Assembly: GCA_003112755.1 (NCBI GenBank)
Contig: BFBT01000004.1
Span: 1 to 53,061, forward strand
DNA from: Lawsonibacter asaccharolyticus
Lineage (GTDB): Bacteria; Bacillota; Clostridia; Oscillospirales; Oscillospiraceae
Direction of reading: 5' to 3'
DNA length: 53,061 bases
A program made the position numbers and the translations under genes. Numbering within the stretch: position 1 is the first letter of the stretch; each line of letters opens with the position of its first letter. The notes below the pieces were generated by a model that was given only the letters and a program-made list of their open reading frames with translations, was not told the origin of the DNA and did no database searches. Positions 43,416 through 52,356 of this stretch are shown here, one piece after another.

Positions 43416-45482
43416 TCACCTCATGCTGATCTCAGCATCCTCATGGTCATCGGGCTTATGCCCCATGGCCATTTTCTTTTCCCGGATCCGCTGTCTGAGC
43501 TTGCGGTCCGTGAACGTGACTGTCCTGATGGGCCCTCTCGAAGCCTGTTCCTGAAATATCCCACTCAGGTGGTGCAGGAGCCGGGTGGCGCAGGAGAGTA
43601 TGGATAGGCCCTCGTCCATGTGGTCCAAAAAGTATTGGGCATATTCGTTTCCCTGAGCCGCTGAGAGAGCAAACCAGCGGACAGCAGCCTCTGGGTCACG
43701 CGGCACTTCCTTTCCCATCAGATAGAGCTTGCCGAGGGCATACTGCGCGTACTGATTTCCCTGCTCCGCAGAGGTGGTCAGCCAACGGACCGCTTCTTCG
43801 ATCTCTCTGGGGACATCTTCTCCACGAAGCAGAAGCCTGCCCAGCCGGTACTGGGCATACTGGTTTCCGTCCTCCGCCGAGCGCCTCAGCCAGTTCAGCG
43901 CAGACGGGATGTCTTTCGCCAGTCCCTCCCCGCCAGTCAGGAGCAGGACGCCCAGCGCATAGGAAGCTGTGTCACTGCCCTGTTCCGCTGCCCTGGTGAG
44001 CCATGCCGCCGCCAGCAGCGCGTCTTTCTCCACGCCCCGGCCATCCCGGTAGATCTTTCCCAGTTCATATTGAGCGTGGACCCGCCCCGCATCCGCCGCC
44101 TCTGTCAGCCACTCCAGCGTGGTCCTGAACTGCTCTGGCTCCGCGGCAGGATCTGCGAGCATGATTTTCGCCAACCGATACCGGGCATATTGGTTTTCCG
44201 GCCTGTCTCTGTACTTCCGAGCCCCTTCTGGTTCTGTGTGTTCTTCCATCTCCTTAGACGGCTCAGACTCCTGGGGTGCTTCTCCGGCCAGATCAGTTTC
44301 TGCCACGTCGCGCTTATACGGCGGCTCATCCAACGCCGTTGGATCAAACACAACGTCTTCATATCCCAGCCGCAGAGCCTCCTCGATCACCATGTTTCGG
44401 ATCCGCTTGAACTCTTTCTGCCGGGAGAGGGGAAGCCGGGGCGGGAGATCTTCCTTGTAGGTCCTGAGCACTTCTTCCCGGAGCTCGTACCACAATTCGT
44501 ATGCCCGCGCCACACGCTCGTCCTTTGCCAGTTCATCCACGATCTCATCCACCACAGACTTCAGCGGCGCTTTCAGATAGCCATACTGCTTTTTGCCGGA
44601 GAGGTTCTTCAGCTTCCCGGCCAGATGCTCCATGAGCTGTTCGATCTTCGGATTCTCCAGCGTGCCCTCCCGCATCTGGAAGACCAGTTGATCCATGACC
44701 GTTCCGGCCTCCTGGGTGAGTTCATCCCGCCGCTGGGTCTGGCGTTCATAAAGCTCATAGAGTTCTTGACGGAAGATCCGCTGGGCCAGATCAGATTTGA
44801 TCTGGGCGATCCCTTCTCTGGTGAGAAAGCCGGATCTACCGTCCGCGCTGTAGCAGACCATGTGGACATGGGGATGGTGGCCCTGGTCATGGAACGCCGC
44901 GTACCACCTGAACTGCTCCCATGGTATTTTCATAGCCTCGGCCATCTCCATGGCATAGCCGGTGAGGAGCTCCTTCCACCGTTCCACATCATCGTAGCCA
45001 AGCTTCGCAGCGTCCTCCCGGCGCAGGGAGATGATAGGGAGCCACACGTTGCCGGGGTGATGGGCCACCTCGTCCGCGATGTTGGACAGCACCAGCGGAT
45101 CATCCGACCCGGTGAACAGGGCATGCGCTCCGGTGCGCTGTGCGCGGGGACGGCTGGCGATGTAGCTGACGTAGTTGTCCCGCTTGGCGATCTGGTCGTA
45201 GTTGTCCTCCAGCGCGCGGGTGATGAACTCGGAAGCGTTGCCGCGGGTAGGAGCGGTCTGGTAGTCCTCATACTCAAACAGCCCGCGGCTCAGCGGGAAC
45301 TCCCGGAGAAGCTGCGCCACCATCTCCCGCTGTTTCTCCGTGGCCGGGAACTGCTCGTACCACGGCACTATGCGCTGGGCGCCCTCTCGGGTCGCTATGT
45401 AGCGGACATAGTTTTGCAGATGGGAGGTGGTGCGCTCCGAGCCACCCTTGAGGTAGGGGCACTTGAATATGACGCGGGGCAT
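43416..45482 (-). CDS. MobP-type relaxase with Sel1 repeats
   Basis: 688 aa, intact. Relaxase domain: LQNYVRYIATREGAQRIVPW and the metal-binding three-His motif HDQGHHPHVHMV near residue 210. Residues about 435-620 hold four to five Sel1 repeats (AQYELGKIYRDGRGVEKDAL; AQYRLGRLLLRGEDVPREIE; AQYALGKLYLMGKEVPRDPE). It nicks oriT and pilots the strand. GAAGGTGAC precedes ATG 45482. Confidence 0.92.
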   Translation of the reverse strand: MPRVIFKCPYLKGGSERTTSHLQNYVRYIATREGAQRIVPWYEQFPATEKQREMVAQLLREFPLSRGLFEYEDYQTAPTRGNASEFITRALEDNYDQIAKRDNYVSYIASRPRAQRTGAHALFTGSDDPLVLSNIADEVAHHPGNVWLPIISLRREDAAKLGYDDVERWKELLTGYAMEMAEAMKIPWEQFRWYAAFHDQGHHPHVHMVCYSADGRSGFLTREGIAQIKSDLAQRIFRQELYELYERQTQRRDELTQEAGTVMDQLVFQMREGTLENPKIEQLMEHLAGKLKNLSGKKQYGYLKAPLKSVVDEIVDELAKDERVARAYELWYELREEVLRTYKEDLPPRLPLSRQKEFKRIRNMVIEEALRLGYEDVVFDPTALDEPPYKRDVAETDLAGEAPQESEPSKEMEEHTEPEGARKYRDRPENQYARYRLAKIMLADPAAEPEQFRTTLEWLTEAADAGRVHAQYELGKIYRDGRGVEKDALLAAAWLTRAAEQGSDTASYALGVLLLTGGEGLAKDIPSALNWLRRSAEDGNQYAQYRLGRLLLRGEDVPREIEEAVRWLTTSAEQGNQYAQYALGKLYLMGKEVPRDPEAAVRWFALSAAQGNEYAQYFLDHMDEGLSILSCATRLLHHLSGIFQEQASRGPIRTVTFTDRKLRQRIREKKMAMGHKPDDHEDAEISMR

Positions 45483-45502
45483 GGAGCGTCACCTTCTTTC
45501 TT

Positions 45503-45852
45503 TCAGCCCATGGTGGGTCCGCTCATTCCTATCGACATCTTGGACTCCTCGGGGTTCCCATAGCTGCGGATGGCTCTGTCGAACGACTCGCCGGGGTCAT
45601 ACTTCAGCTCACTCATCCAGCTCCGGCACACCGCTTCCAGCGGCTTTCCTCCCGCAGAAGCGATTCCAGCTCCTCCGAAGAATATGAGCTGAGGTTACCC
45701 ATCAGCTGGTTATAGCACAAATGCATGGCGGCGATCTCATTCGCCCGGTCATAGACCTCGTTGCCAGGTCGTCTCCACATGCTCTGAGCGTAGGCATCCA
45801 TCTCTTGGTTGATTTTTTTGAAGATGGCTTCATGCGTCACAGTCCAGGCCAT
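45503..45852 (-). CDS. Conserved element protein, DUF3848/DUF3849-like (one frameshift)
   Basis: About 116 aa. ATG 45852 (MAWTVTHEAIFKKINQEMDA) just after the RHH gene stop. EVYDRANEIAAMHLCYNQLM, then SSYSSEELESLLREE. Adding one A near 45650 continues PLEAVCRSWMSELKYDPGES to TGA 45505-45503, 21 bp before the relaxase. Function unknown. Confidence 0.6.
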
Positions 45853-45853
45853 T

Positions 45854-46261
45854 TCAGTCCTCGCCGTTCTGATACTCCACGGCGTCATCCAGAGAGATCA
45901 TGCCGTGGGTCTTCTTCACCTCCTGGATACAGCGCCCCCGCAGTTCTCTCAGCTGCTCCTCCGGGATCTCCATGGCCGCGGCCAGGACGTTCATCATCAT
46001 GTCCATCTCCACGGCCAGCTTAAACAGCAGCCGGCAGATGTGGTTCTCGCTTCCCTGCACAGTTGAACGGATCGCCGCGACGAGCATGGGTGGCAGAACG
46101 GAGAAGCAGTCCTGGGAGGCCACATAGCCGCAGTAGAACTGCAGCGCCTTCTCCACGAACTCGTTCTGGCTCCGGCAGTTGGCCAGCGGCATGGCCGCCT
46201 TGATCTTCCGGTCTGTATCCGGATCGATCCGCATCAGGAATTTAATTTTTTCATCTGTCAT
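45854..46261 (-). CDS. Ribbon-helix-helix relaxosome accessory protein
   Basis: 135 aa. N-terminal IKFLMRIDPDTDRKIKAAMP and NCRSQNEFVEKALQFYCGYV form an RHH fold; the rest is helical. Proteins of this kind bind oriT and help the relaxase (MobC-like role). First gene of the relaxase operon; repeats at 46294-46390 lie just upstream. Confidence 0.75.
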   Translation of the reverse strand: MTDEKIKFLMRIDPDTDRKIKAAMPLANCRSQNEFVEKALQFYCGYVASQDCFSVLPPMLVAAIRSTVQGSENHICRLLFKLAVEMDMMMNVLAAAMEIPEEQLRELRGRCIQEVKKTHGMISLDDAVEYQNGED

Positions 46262-46293
46262 TCAAAAAAGCCTCCATTTCGCAAAATTGGGCG

Positions 46294-46390
46294 TGATAGC
46301 ACATTTGAAACCTTGGAAACCGCTGGAACTGCGGCATTTCCCGCCCGCTTGATAGCAGATTTGATAACACCGCCAAAAAAGTGATAGCAT
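46294..46390 (-). repeat. Iterated TGCTATCA sites upstream of the RHH gene
   Basis: Minus strand: TGCTATCA at three places (46295-46302, 46351-46358, 46383-46390), two followed or preceded by TCAAATNTGC, plus one TGTTATCA at 46363-46370. Likely binding sites for the RHH protein. Confidence 0.6.
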
Positions 46391-46456
46391 CGCTCCCTCC
46401 AAAAAGATACGGAAAAGCGGTTGAAATCCTTTCAAAACCGCATCCCCGGCCCGCGT

Positions 46457-46501
46457 TGCGGGACGGTGTGGAACAGGGTGATTACACCCTTTTATCCCGC
46501 A
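46457..46501. other. Possible oriT: nested inverted repeats
   Basis: TGCGGGA ... GGGTG ATTA CACCC ... TCCCGCA. An inner perfect 5-bp stem lies inside an outer 7-bp stem, upstream of RHH and relaxase genes and next to the iterated sites. The long minus ORF across 46262-46777 shows no protein-like pattern, so the region is probably non-coding. Confidence 0.45.
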
Positions 46502-46688
46502 CACTTTTCGTCCCCTCGGTCCACCCGCCCATTTGGGCCTCCAGCCGTTGCGGGCACTTGCGGCACACAGCCTCAACGCTGGCTCTTCCTTCGCATGTGT
46601 GGCAGGGGGCCACCCCGCCCGTTGAAGCGGCACACGGAGCCGTACAGAGCGCACGGCGCTGGTATTCCTGTTCTCCGCGCGAATGAGA

Positions 46689-46714
46689 AAGGCCGGAGCC
46701 TCCGCTCCGGCCTC
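46689..46714 (-). terminator. Terminator after the 46728 gene
   Basis: Minus strand: GGCCGGAG, 6 bases, CTCCGGCC, then TTTCTCATT. Confidence 0.75.
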
Positions 46715-46727
46715 CGTGAGTGTGAGA

Positions 46728-47395
46728 TCAGCGGGGGACAGCGTCCTGCTCTGACGCCTCCAGTGCTCCGGCCACACCCTCCAGCTCAGAGCGCAGTTCC
46801 TCCCAGGTCAGAAGCTGCTTGCCGTCCTCCACCTCTGCCTCCGGGTCCAGGCATCCGCACAGCTCATCCATCTGGATGTCCGCCTCCTCCAGCAGAGTTT
46901 GGCGGCGCTCCGCGTGTTCCGCCGACACCGCTCCCCGGAAGAGCTCCCATACCTGCTCCATCCTGTGGACCGCCTCGTCGCCGTTGGCCGTCAGGGCATC
47001 CTCCATGCCGCACAGATCTGTGACGGTCCTGGCCAGCTCCAGCAGGGCGGTGCGGCTCTCCACAGACTCCAGCTGTGCGGTGGTGTGGAGCAGTTCCCGC
47101 ACCGCTTCGATCTGCATGGGGAGTCCGGCTGTGCGGACAAGCTGTTCATCCCCAATCAGCAGGATGAGCTCCTGCCCAGCGGCTGTCTGCCTGATACGCT
47201 GGATCTCGTCATCGATCCAGTTCAGATGGCGCGCGGTCTCCTCCTCCAGCTGATGGCGGCGGCATACAGCGCGAGGCCGTCGCGCATCCACTGGGCCGGT
47301 GGGACCGCATTCTCATCGAGAACCGAGAGGAGCGAGACGGTTTCGTGGGCGATGAGGTCGCACACATGGATGGGGGTGATCGTTTTCGTATTCAT
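46728..47395 (-). CDS. Unknown element protein (one frameshift)
   Basis: ATG 47395 (AAAGGAAG upstream) starts MNTKTITPIHVCDLIAHETV; near 47245 one C is missing and the frame continues HQLEEETARHLNWIDDEIQR to the stop at 46728, about 222 aa. Helical and acidic (LLEEADIQMDELCGCLDPEA). No family recognised. Confidence 0.6.
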
Positions 47396-47538
47396 ATTTT
47401 CTTCCTTTCCATTCCGTGTTTGGTGGTGTGTGCTGCTGTCAAACACGATGCTCCTTTGCGGTCGGAAAAGCTATTCAGCAAACCCACCGAACTTTTCGCT
47501 GTGGTTTCGGTCATGATCAACAGTTTCCAATGTGCAGA

Positions 47539-47560
47539 GGTCGGCTGTGTTCAGCCGACC
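47539..47560. other. Perfect hairpin in a non-coding stretch
   Basis: GGTCGGCTG TGTT CAGCCGACC. The 47396-47711 gap shows no supported gene. Confidence 0.55.
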
Positions 47561-47670
47561 CCTGCTCAAATTATCTGGCATATCACTTTGTGGTTTTCGC
47601 TTTTCGCCTCAGCCCACTCCCGTGGCGGGATGGTGCCGCGCGGCTTTGTGGATGACTGCCAGAACAGAAA

Positions 47671-47697
47671 AGAGGACCGCGCCTCAGCGCGGCCCCC
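47671..47697 (-). terminator. Terminator after the 47712 HTH gene
   Basis: Minus strand: GGCCGCGC TGAG GCGCGGTCC, then TCTTTTCTG. Confidence 0.7.
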
Positions 47698-47711
47698 TCA
47701 CGACTCTGCGG

Positions 47712-48134
47712 TCAATACAGGTATTTTGCTCTCAGGTAGTCCGCCTGCTCCAGTGTGATGGCATTGCTCCACTGGTTGGAGTTGATGGCTCCGTACAGCT
47801 CTCCCCACAGGCAGTCCATATAGGACACATGGTTTTTCTCTCCCTGGATGTATTCGTCCAGGGCTTTTTGCAGGCTGGCCGGCAGATCTTTTCCAGATAG
47901 GAGTGGTCCTTGGGTTTCCCATCCGGGCCAGTCTTTGCTCCACCGTCATGGTCAGGAGTTCCTCCATGGGGATGTCCAGCGCGGCGGAGAGCTTACCCAG
48001 CGTCCCGGCTCCACACCTCGTCAGCGATGTTTTGCCCGAGCAGATGTCCGCCAGCGTGGCCCAGGGGATTCCGCTGCGCTTGGAAAGCTGATAGCGGGAT
48101 AGACTCTTTTCCCGCAGGACTGTTGGATCGTCAT
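47712..48134 (-). CDS. XRE-type HTH protein (three frameshifts)
   Basis: ATG 48134; restored start MTIQTVLREKSLSRYQLSKR, then SGIPWATLADICSGKTSLTR, LGKLSAALDIPMEELLTMTV (HTH), then EYIQGEKNHVSYMDCLWGEL and TLEQADYLRAKYLY to TGA 47714-47712. Breaks near 48126, 47920 and 47895 are each a missing A or similar. The family is clear once restored. Confidence 0.65.
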
Positions 48135-48215
48135 ATGCATCACCTGTTTCTGTTTATATCGGTATCCCGATAATCAGTCAAGGGGTGGATTGGGCGCGGC
48201 CAGGGCAGAGGGAAC

Positions 48216-48247
48216 GGCACAGCCGCCCCATGGGGAGCGGCTGTGCC
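48216..48247 (-). terminator. Hairpin after the 48255 gene
   Basis: GGCACAGCCGC and GCGGCTGTGCC around 10 bases; on the minus strand followed by GTTCCCTCTG, a poor T-tract. Confidence 0.6.
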
Positions 48248-48254
48248 AGCGGCC

Positions 48255-48697
48255 TCAGCTCTCCGCGAGCTCAGGCAGCTCCTGTTCCTCCGGCGTCTTC
48301 TCGATCCAGCCCAGCAGGTTCTGCGTTTCCATCAGTTCGGAGGCGAGCCGGAAGAGGGCCTCCCGGTGGTCCCGGCTCTCCAGCTGGATGGCGGTTTCGA
48401 ACAGGCCGCAGACGTTGTCCAGCGTCTCCATGCCGCTGGCGTCATGGGCAGCTCGCTTTCCGGCAGGACGTGGCGGGTCTCCTCCGGTTCGGCGGTCCCA
48501 CGCGCCGCTTCCTTTTCCCGCGTGATCAGCTCCAGATGGGACACGGCGTTTTGAGGGTCGAGGCCCCATGCCGAGCCGATCAGGATGATGGCCCGCTCAT
48601 AATCATCTGTCTCTGCCGCGCTGCCATGGATGACCAGCATGGCCAGCGCCTCTTTGGTGATCCGATACTGTAGGTCCCTTGCCAGTTCTGTGTTCAT
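48255..48697 (-). CDS. Unknown element protein (one frameshift)
   Basis: ATG 48697 follows AGGAGGAAAT. Starts MNTELARDLQYRITKEALAM; a missing C near 48452 shifts to DASGMETLDNVCGLFETAIQ and ends PEEQELPELAES. About 147 aa, helical, acidic. No family recognised. Confidence 0.6.
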
Positions 48698-48777
48698 GTG
48701 ATTTCCTCCTGCGTTGTTATTTGCCGCAGTCCCCGGCGGCTGAACACACAATGCCACATCCCCGCGGGAAAAGCCAT

Positions 48778-49863
48778 TCACCAAACCCAACGAGAAATGC
48801 CCCCCATCTTTGACATAGACGCCCAAGTCACATGGCCGGCCCGGTGGGCGGCTCCGGCGCCTCCGCCATGACGGGTGCTGTATTCCACGAGGCCCATGCC
48901 CGTCTGTTCCTGACAGTAGTCCTCCATCTTCCGCAGCAGGACTTCCTTTTCCGCGGCGTTGAGGTGATAGGAGAGGGCTGTTTCGCTGCCGTCCCCCCGG
49001 TGGAGCGCGATCTCCAGCTCGTCGCAGACCTGGCCGGAGGCCATATCGTAGTTGGCGTAGACGTTCAGCCCGTCGTCATTCTCCGTGGTGCAGACCTGGG
49101 TCCGAACACCGTCCACGTCAAAGGACGTTTCCAGGTAAAATTCAGGAGGCCGTCCACCTCGGAGATCTCCTCCGCCATCCGGACCTCCCGCGGGAGATGG
49201 CCCGCCGAGGTGATCTGTCTGCCGTCCAGCGCGTCCAGGAACCGGGCCATCGCTGGTCGCTGTCGAGGTGATCTGTCTGCCGTCCAGCGCGTCCAGGAAC
49301 CGGGCCCATCGCTGGTCGCTGTCGAGGTGCGCCTTGCGGTCCGCCTGATAGACCGCTTTAGAGACATCCCCCATGGCAAAGGTCTGCCAGCCATCCATCA
49401 CATTGACAGCGGAAAACTCCCGCTTATCAAAGTCCAGCTCAAAGGCGCCGGTGACCTTTCCTGTATTCTCCATGCGCACCAGCACCATGTCCTCAAACGC
49501 CTCGGGAGTGATCTCCTCCGCCTGATGCAGCATCTGCTCAAAGGAGGAGGCCCCGCGCTCTCCCCGCAGGTAGGATCGCAGGAGCCGGGCGGCGTCCAGA
49601 AACTCCAGAGGCCGTTCTACCTGGAGGCAGCGGTCCTGCCCGGACTCCCGGATGCGGAAGATGGCGAACTTCCTCGCGGCCTCCAGCTCCTGTCTGGCCT
49701 GCCGATCCTCCTGCCAGAGTTCCTGACTGATGCGGCTGTACTCCTGCTCGGGAACCAGCTCGTTGATGAGCTGGTCCAAATAGTCCCCGAGCTTATCCTC
49801 CACAGTCTCATCCTTCAGATGGCGGCTCAAGGCGTCGTACCACCGCTCATCCAGCCCACACAT
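48778..49863 (-). CDS. Unknown element protein (tandem duplication and shifts)
   Basis: Start most likely ATG 49863 (MCGLDERWYDALSRHLKDET). Then YLDQLINELVPEQEYSRISQ, FIFRIR-like basic part, FEDMVLVRMENTGKVTGAFE, and DDGLNVYANYDMASGQVCDE. A 58/59-bp tandem duplication at 49207-49323 and a short T run near 49135 disturb the frame. The last 35 residues look out of phase; the real stop may be TGA 48831-48829. Confidence 0.55.
   Translation of the reverse strand: MCGLDERWYDALSRHLKDETVEDKLGDYLDQLINELVPEQEYSRISQELWQEDRQARQELEAARKFAIFRIRESGQDRCLQVERPLEFLDAARLLRSYLRGERGASSFEQMLHQAEEITPEAFEDMVLVRMENTGKVTGAFELDFDKREFSAVNVMDGWQTFAMGDVSKAVYQADRKAHLDSDQRWARFLDALDGRQITSTATSDGPVPGRAGRQTDHLGGPSPAGGPDGGGDLRGGRPPEFYLETSFDVDGVRTQVCTTENDDGLNVYANYDMASGQVCDELEIALHRGDGSETALSYHLNAAEKEVLLRKMEDYCQEQTGMGLVEYSTRHGGGAGAAHRAGHVTWASMSKMGGISRWVW
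49207..49323. repeat. Tandem duplication of 58/59 bp
   Basis: Two adjoining units start GAGGTGATCTGTCTGCC and end CTGGTCGCTGTC; they differ by one C (GGGCC/GGGCCC). In the gene, the second unit breaks the frame. Confidence 0.9.
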
Positions 49864-49876
49864 ATTTCTCTGCTTT

Positions 49877-50160
49877 TCATGTGGGGTCACCATTCCTTTC
49901 CAAAGCAGTTTGCCCTTCCGGTCCGGGCGCCTTCTCCGGAGGCTTTTCCACGCCGGGCGGGCGGGACGTTTGGGCTTGGCCGGTGGCGGCGCCTTGCGGT
50001 CCAGAAACTCCCGCACAGCCTCCGGTACAATCCGTTCATATAGTTCCGTAAGTGCCTCATTCATGCGCTTCTGTACAGTGGTGTTCTCTTTCTTCAGATA
50101 AAATTCCAGGGCGTCCAATTTCTCGCCGTCAAAGGAGAGGGTGATCTCGGTCTTCTGCAT
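49877..50160 (-). CDS. Small element protein, DUF6103-like (one frameshift)
   Basis: ATG 50160: MQKTEITLSFDGEKLDALEF, then ENTTVQKRMNEALTELYERI and VPEAVREFLDRKAPPPAKPK. In the continuous frame it runs on into the next gene; with one base change near 49945 it ends PPEKAPGPEGQTALERNGDP at TGA 49879-49877, about 94 aa, as usual for such proteins. Family name given with caution. Confidence 0.55.
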
Positions 50161-50175
50161 TTCCGACGCCTCCTC

Positions 50176-51276
50176 CTACATCATTTGTGGAGCGTCTATC
50201 TGCGTCTCCGCCTGTTGTACGTTCCAGCTTGCCTCGGCCTCCCGCAGATACTGGCCGGCCAGGTCACGGTTCTCCCCGAACAGAGGCCGCACATGGGGGA
50301 AGCCGTAGTGCTCTCCCTCCACGCTGGTGTCGTACCGGCCCAGCACATAGTGGAGCGGCACATCGTGCATGGTGAAGAACTCGCCGCGTACCGAGCAGGT
50401 CCGTTCGGACGGATCCACTGCTTCCACGACTCCGCCCCGCAGCTCAAAATCACCGGGTCCGCCGTATGGCTCCGTACCGACGAACAATACGGTTTCTCCC
50501 GGCTTCAGCTCCCCAACCAGCAGACGGTCCCGCATGGCGGAGATGATCTCCCCCCGGTAGACGAACTGTTTCTCTGCCTGGAATTCGGCGTCATCCATCT
50601 CCATGACGCTCAGCGCCTTTTCATAGGCGTTTTGGATCTGCTCCTGTGCCGCGTCATATTTTAAAATGTGTATCCCCAGGTCCCCTAAATAGTGGGTGAC
50701 GCACGCCTCATCCGGTACCAGGAGCAGTTCCTCATAGGTGGCCACCAGATCCGCCGCTCGTTTGTACAAGGCGCCGCGCCCGGTCTCAGGTCTGTCCGCG
50801 GGCCCCACCGCTCAGACTGGCGCTCCATCCGGGGGGCCACAAAGCTCACGTGGAGGTGGTCCCATATCTCATCGCAGAACCGGTCCAGATCCAGATGTTT
50901 TGCGGGCCGCTCTACCATCGCCAGTTCATAGACACCCAGGAGGCGGCTGATCATTCCGGAGACCGCGACGCAGTGTTCCTCCCGCGGAACCCAGCTGGCG
51001 CAGTAGAATGTGTCATCTTTGAGGTCCAGCTCTGCCAGGAGCTTTCCGGCGGCTCACAGAAAAGGTCCCGCACCTGCGCGCTGAAACGATCCGCGGAGAT
51101 CGGCCGCAGGGAAACTCCACCGTGATCCGCAAGTGCTTGGACGGAGGTTTCCCCCTCCCACCAGCGGCGTCCAGGGCTTTCGTGACCATGGCGGCCACAT
51201 CCGCGATATTCCGCACCTCTTGCGAGGTAAACCATGCCGTGCGCTCCGCGTCCCGGACCTGAAGGTAACTGTCCAT
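50176..51276 (-). CDS. Unknown element protein (three or more frameshifts)
   Basis: ATG 51276 with AAAAGGGGG upstream: MDSYLQVRDAERTAWFTSQE. Pieces in other frames follow in order: ADRFSAQVRDLFCEPPE, MISRLLGVYELAMVERPAKH, AADLVATYEELLLVPDEACV, ETVLFVGTEPYGGPGDFELR to the stop at 50176. About 365 aa when joined. No family recognised. Confidence 0.55.
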
Positions 51277-51293
51277 AAAACCGCCGCCCCCTT

Positions 51294-51836
51294 TTATTGA
51301 ATAGTCTCCATGCTCTGGTCCTCCGACTTATAGACGTCAAGGATAGAGCGGAACCGCTCCAGCCGTTCCGGCTTCACACCGCCAATCACGAGCTCCGTAC
51401 CATGCTCCCCGGCACGGGATTCCAGAACGTGGGCGTCCAGCACATCGGAGAACCGCTTCCGCTCCGTGCGGGTCAGTTCTTCTTCCTGTTCAAGCGGTAC
51501 TGGCTCTCCGCCCTGGGCATGGACGAGAGACAGCTCCTCAGCCAGCTCATACTGGAGAACGTCCCGCAGAGAGATATCAGAGTTTTCCGGCAGGACCATG
51601 ACGGCGCCCGCGGCCAGCATAGCTTCCGTGGTGAGATATCCATGGGCCAGGATCTCCTCGTTCGGCATTTGCAGTCCGTTGTGGAGTACACCATAGAGAT
51701 TCTCATCGCCAAAAAAATCAAGGAGAACCTCTACCGCCTCGTAGAAAACCTGTGTCTTTTGCTCCTCCGGAAGTTTGGTAAAGTAGCATGGCTTCTGGCC
51801 TGGAATTCTGGGGCAGAAGTTCAAATGGTACGCCAT
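51294..51836 (-). CDS. Unknown element protein, 180 aa
   Basis: ATG 51836: MAYHLNFCPRIPGQKPCYFT, KTQVFYEAVEVLLDFFGDEN, AMLAAGAVMVLPENSDISLR. ATAGGGATC upstream is a weak site. Its first 119 bases overlap the preceding frame, whose true end is uncertain. Confidence 0.6.
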   Translation of the reverse strand: MAYHLNFCPRIPGQKPCYFTKLPEEQKTQVFYEAVEVLLDFFGDENLYGVLHNGLQMPNEEILAHGYLTTEAMLAAGAVMVLPENSDISLRDVLQYELAEELSLVHAQGGEPVPLEQEEELTRTERKRFSDVLDAHVLESRAGEHGTELVIGGVKPERLERFRSILDVYKSEDQSMETIQ

Positions 51837-52335
51837 GTCGATCCCTATCGGTCATCGACACCGAGGCCACCTCGCTGCGCCTCATGAGCGCCTCCAGCAG
51901 CATCCCGTCCAGGCCGTTTCCTCTGCGGACTGTGATCCCGGTCTGTTTTTCCAGCTCCTCACAGCTGATGCTCCAGCTTCCGTTCTCTGTGGCCTCTGTG
52001 CCCTGATGGACGATGAGGTCCGCTGCCCGCTCCAGTCTGGCGTTGAGGATATCCCGCATCCCCGGCAGATAGGCGGCGAGACGGGGATAGTCATAGCCGC
52101 CGGAATAAATCAGGACGCCGTCATCACTGCCCTGACCCAGCGCCAGCAGGCAGTGGACGGCGCTGTTGTCCGCGAACATCCATCTTTTGTTCTCCGCGAT
52201 GAACGGCTGATTTGTGAGCGGTGTGATGACCAGCGCAGAAAATTGGTCCCGCGGCAATTCCACCACCTTCTCGATCTGGCAGTCATCCATCTGGAAGTTG
52301 ACCGGTTTGTTCAAGAGATTCGCTTTGATTTTCAT
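51718..52335 (-). CDS. Unknown element protein (C-terminus uncertain)
   Basis: ATG 52335: MKIKANLLNKPVNFQMDDCQ, then PLTNQPFIAENKRWMFADNS and CLLALGQGSDDGVLIYSGGY, a protein type common in clostridial conjugative elements (possibly DUF6329). After about residue 165 the frame overlaps the next gene; a missed shift would end it at TAG near 51838 just before that gene. Confidence 0.6.
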   Translation of the reverse strand: MKIKANLLNKPVNFQMDDCQIEKVVELPRDQFSALVITPLTNQPFIAENKRWMFADNSAVHCLLALGQGSDDGVLIYSGGYDYPRLAAYLPGMRDILNARLERAADLIVHQGTEATENGSWSISCEELEKQTGITVRRGNGLDGMLLEALMRRSEVASVSMTDRDRHGVPFELLPQNSRPEAMLLYQTSGGAKDTGFLRGGRGSP

Positions 52336-52356
52336 TGTGATTTCCTTTCCTCTGCC

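Noticed and set aside
46262..46777. 171-codon minus-strand open frame
   Set aside because: Low-complexity Arg/Ala/Pro content, no start site, covers the iterated repeats and inverted repeats; treated as non-coding.
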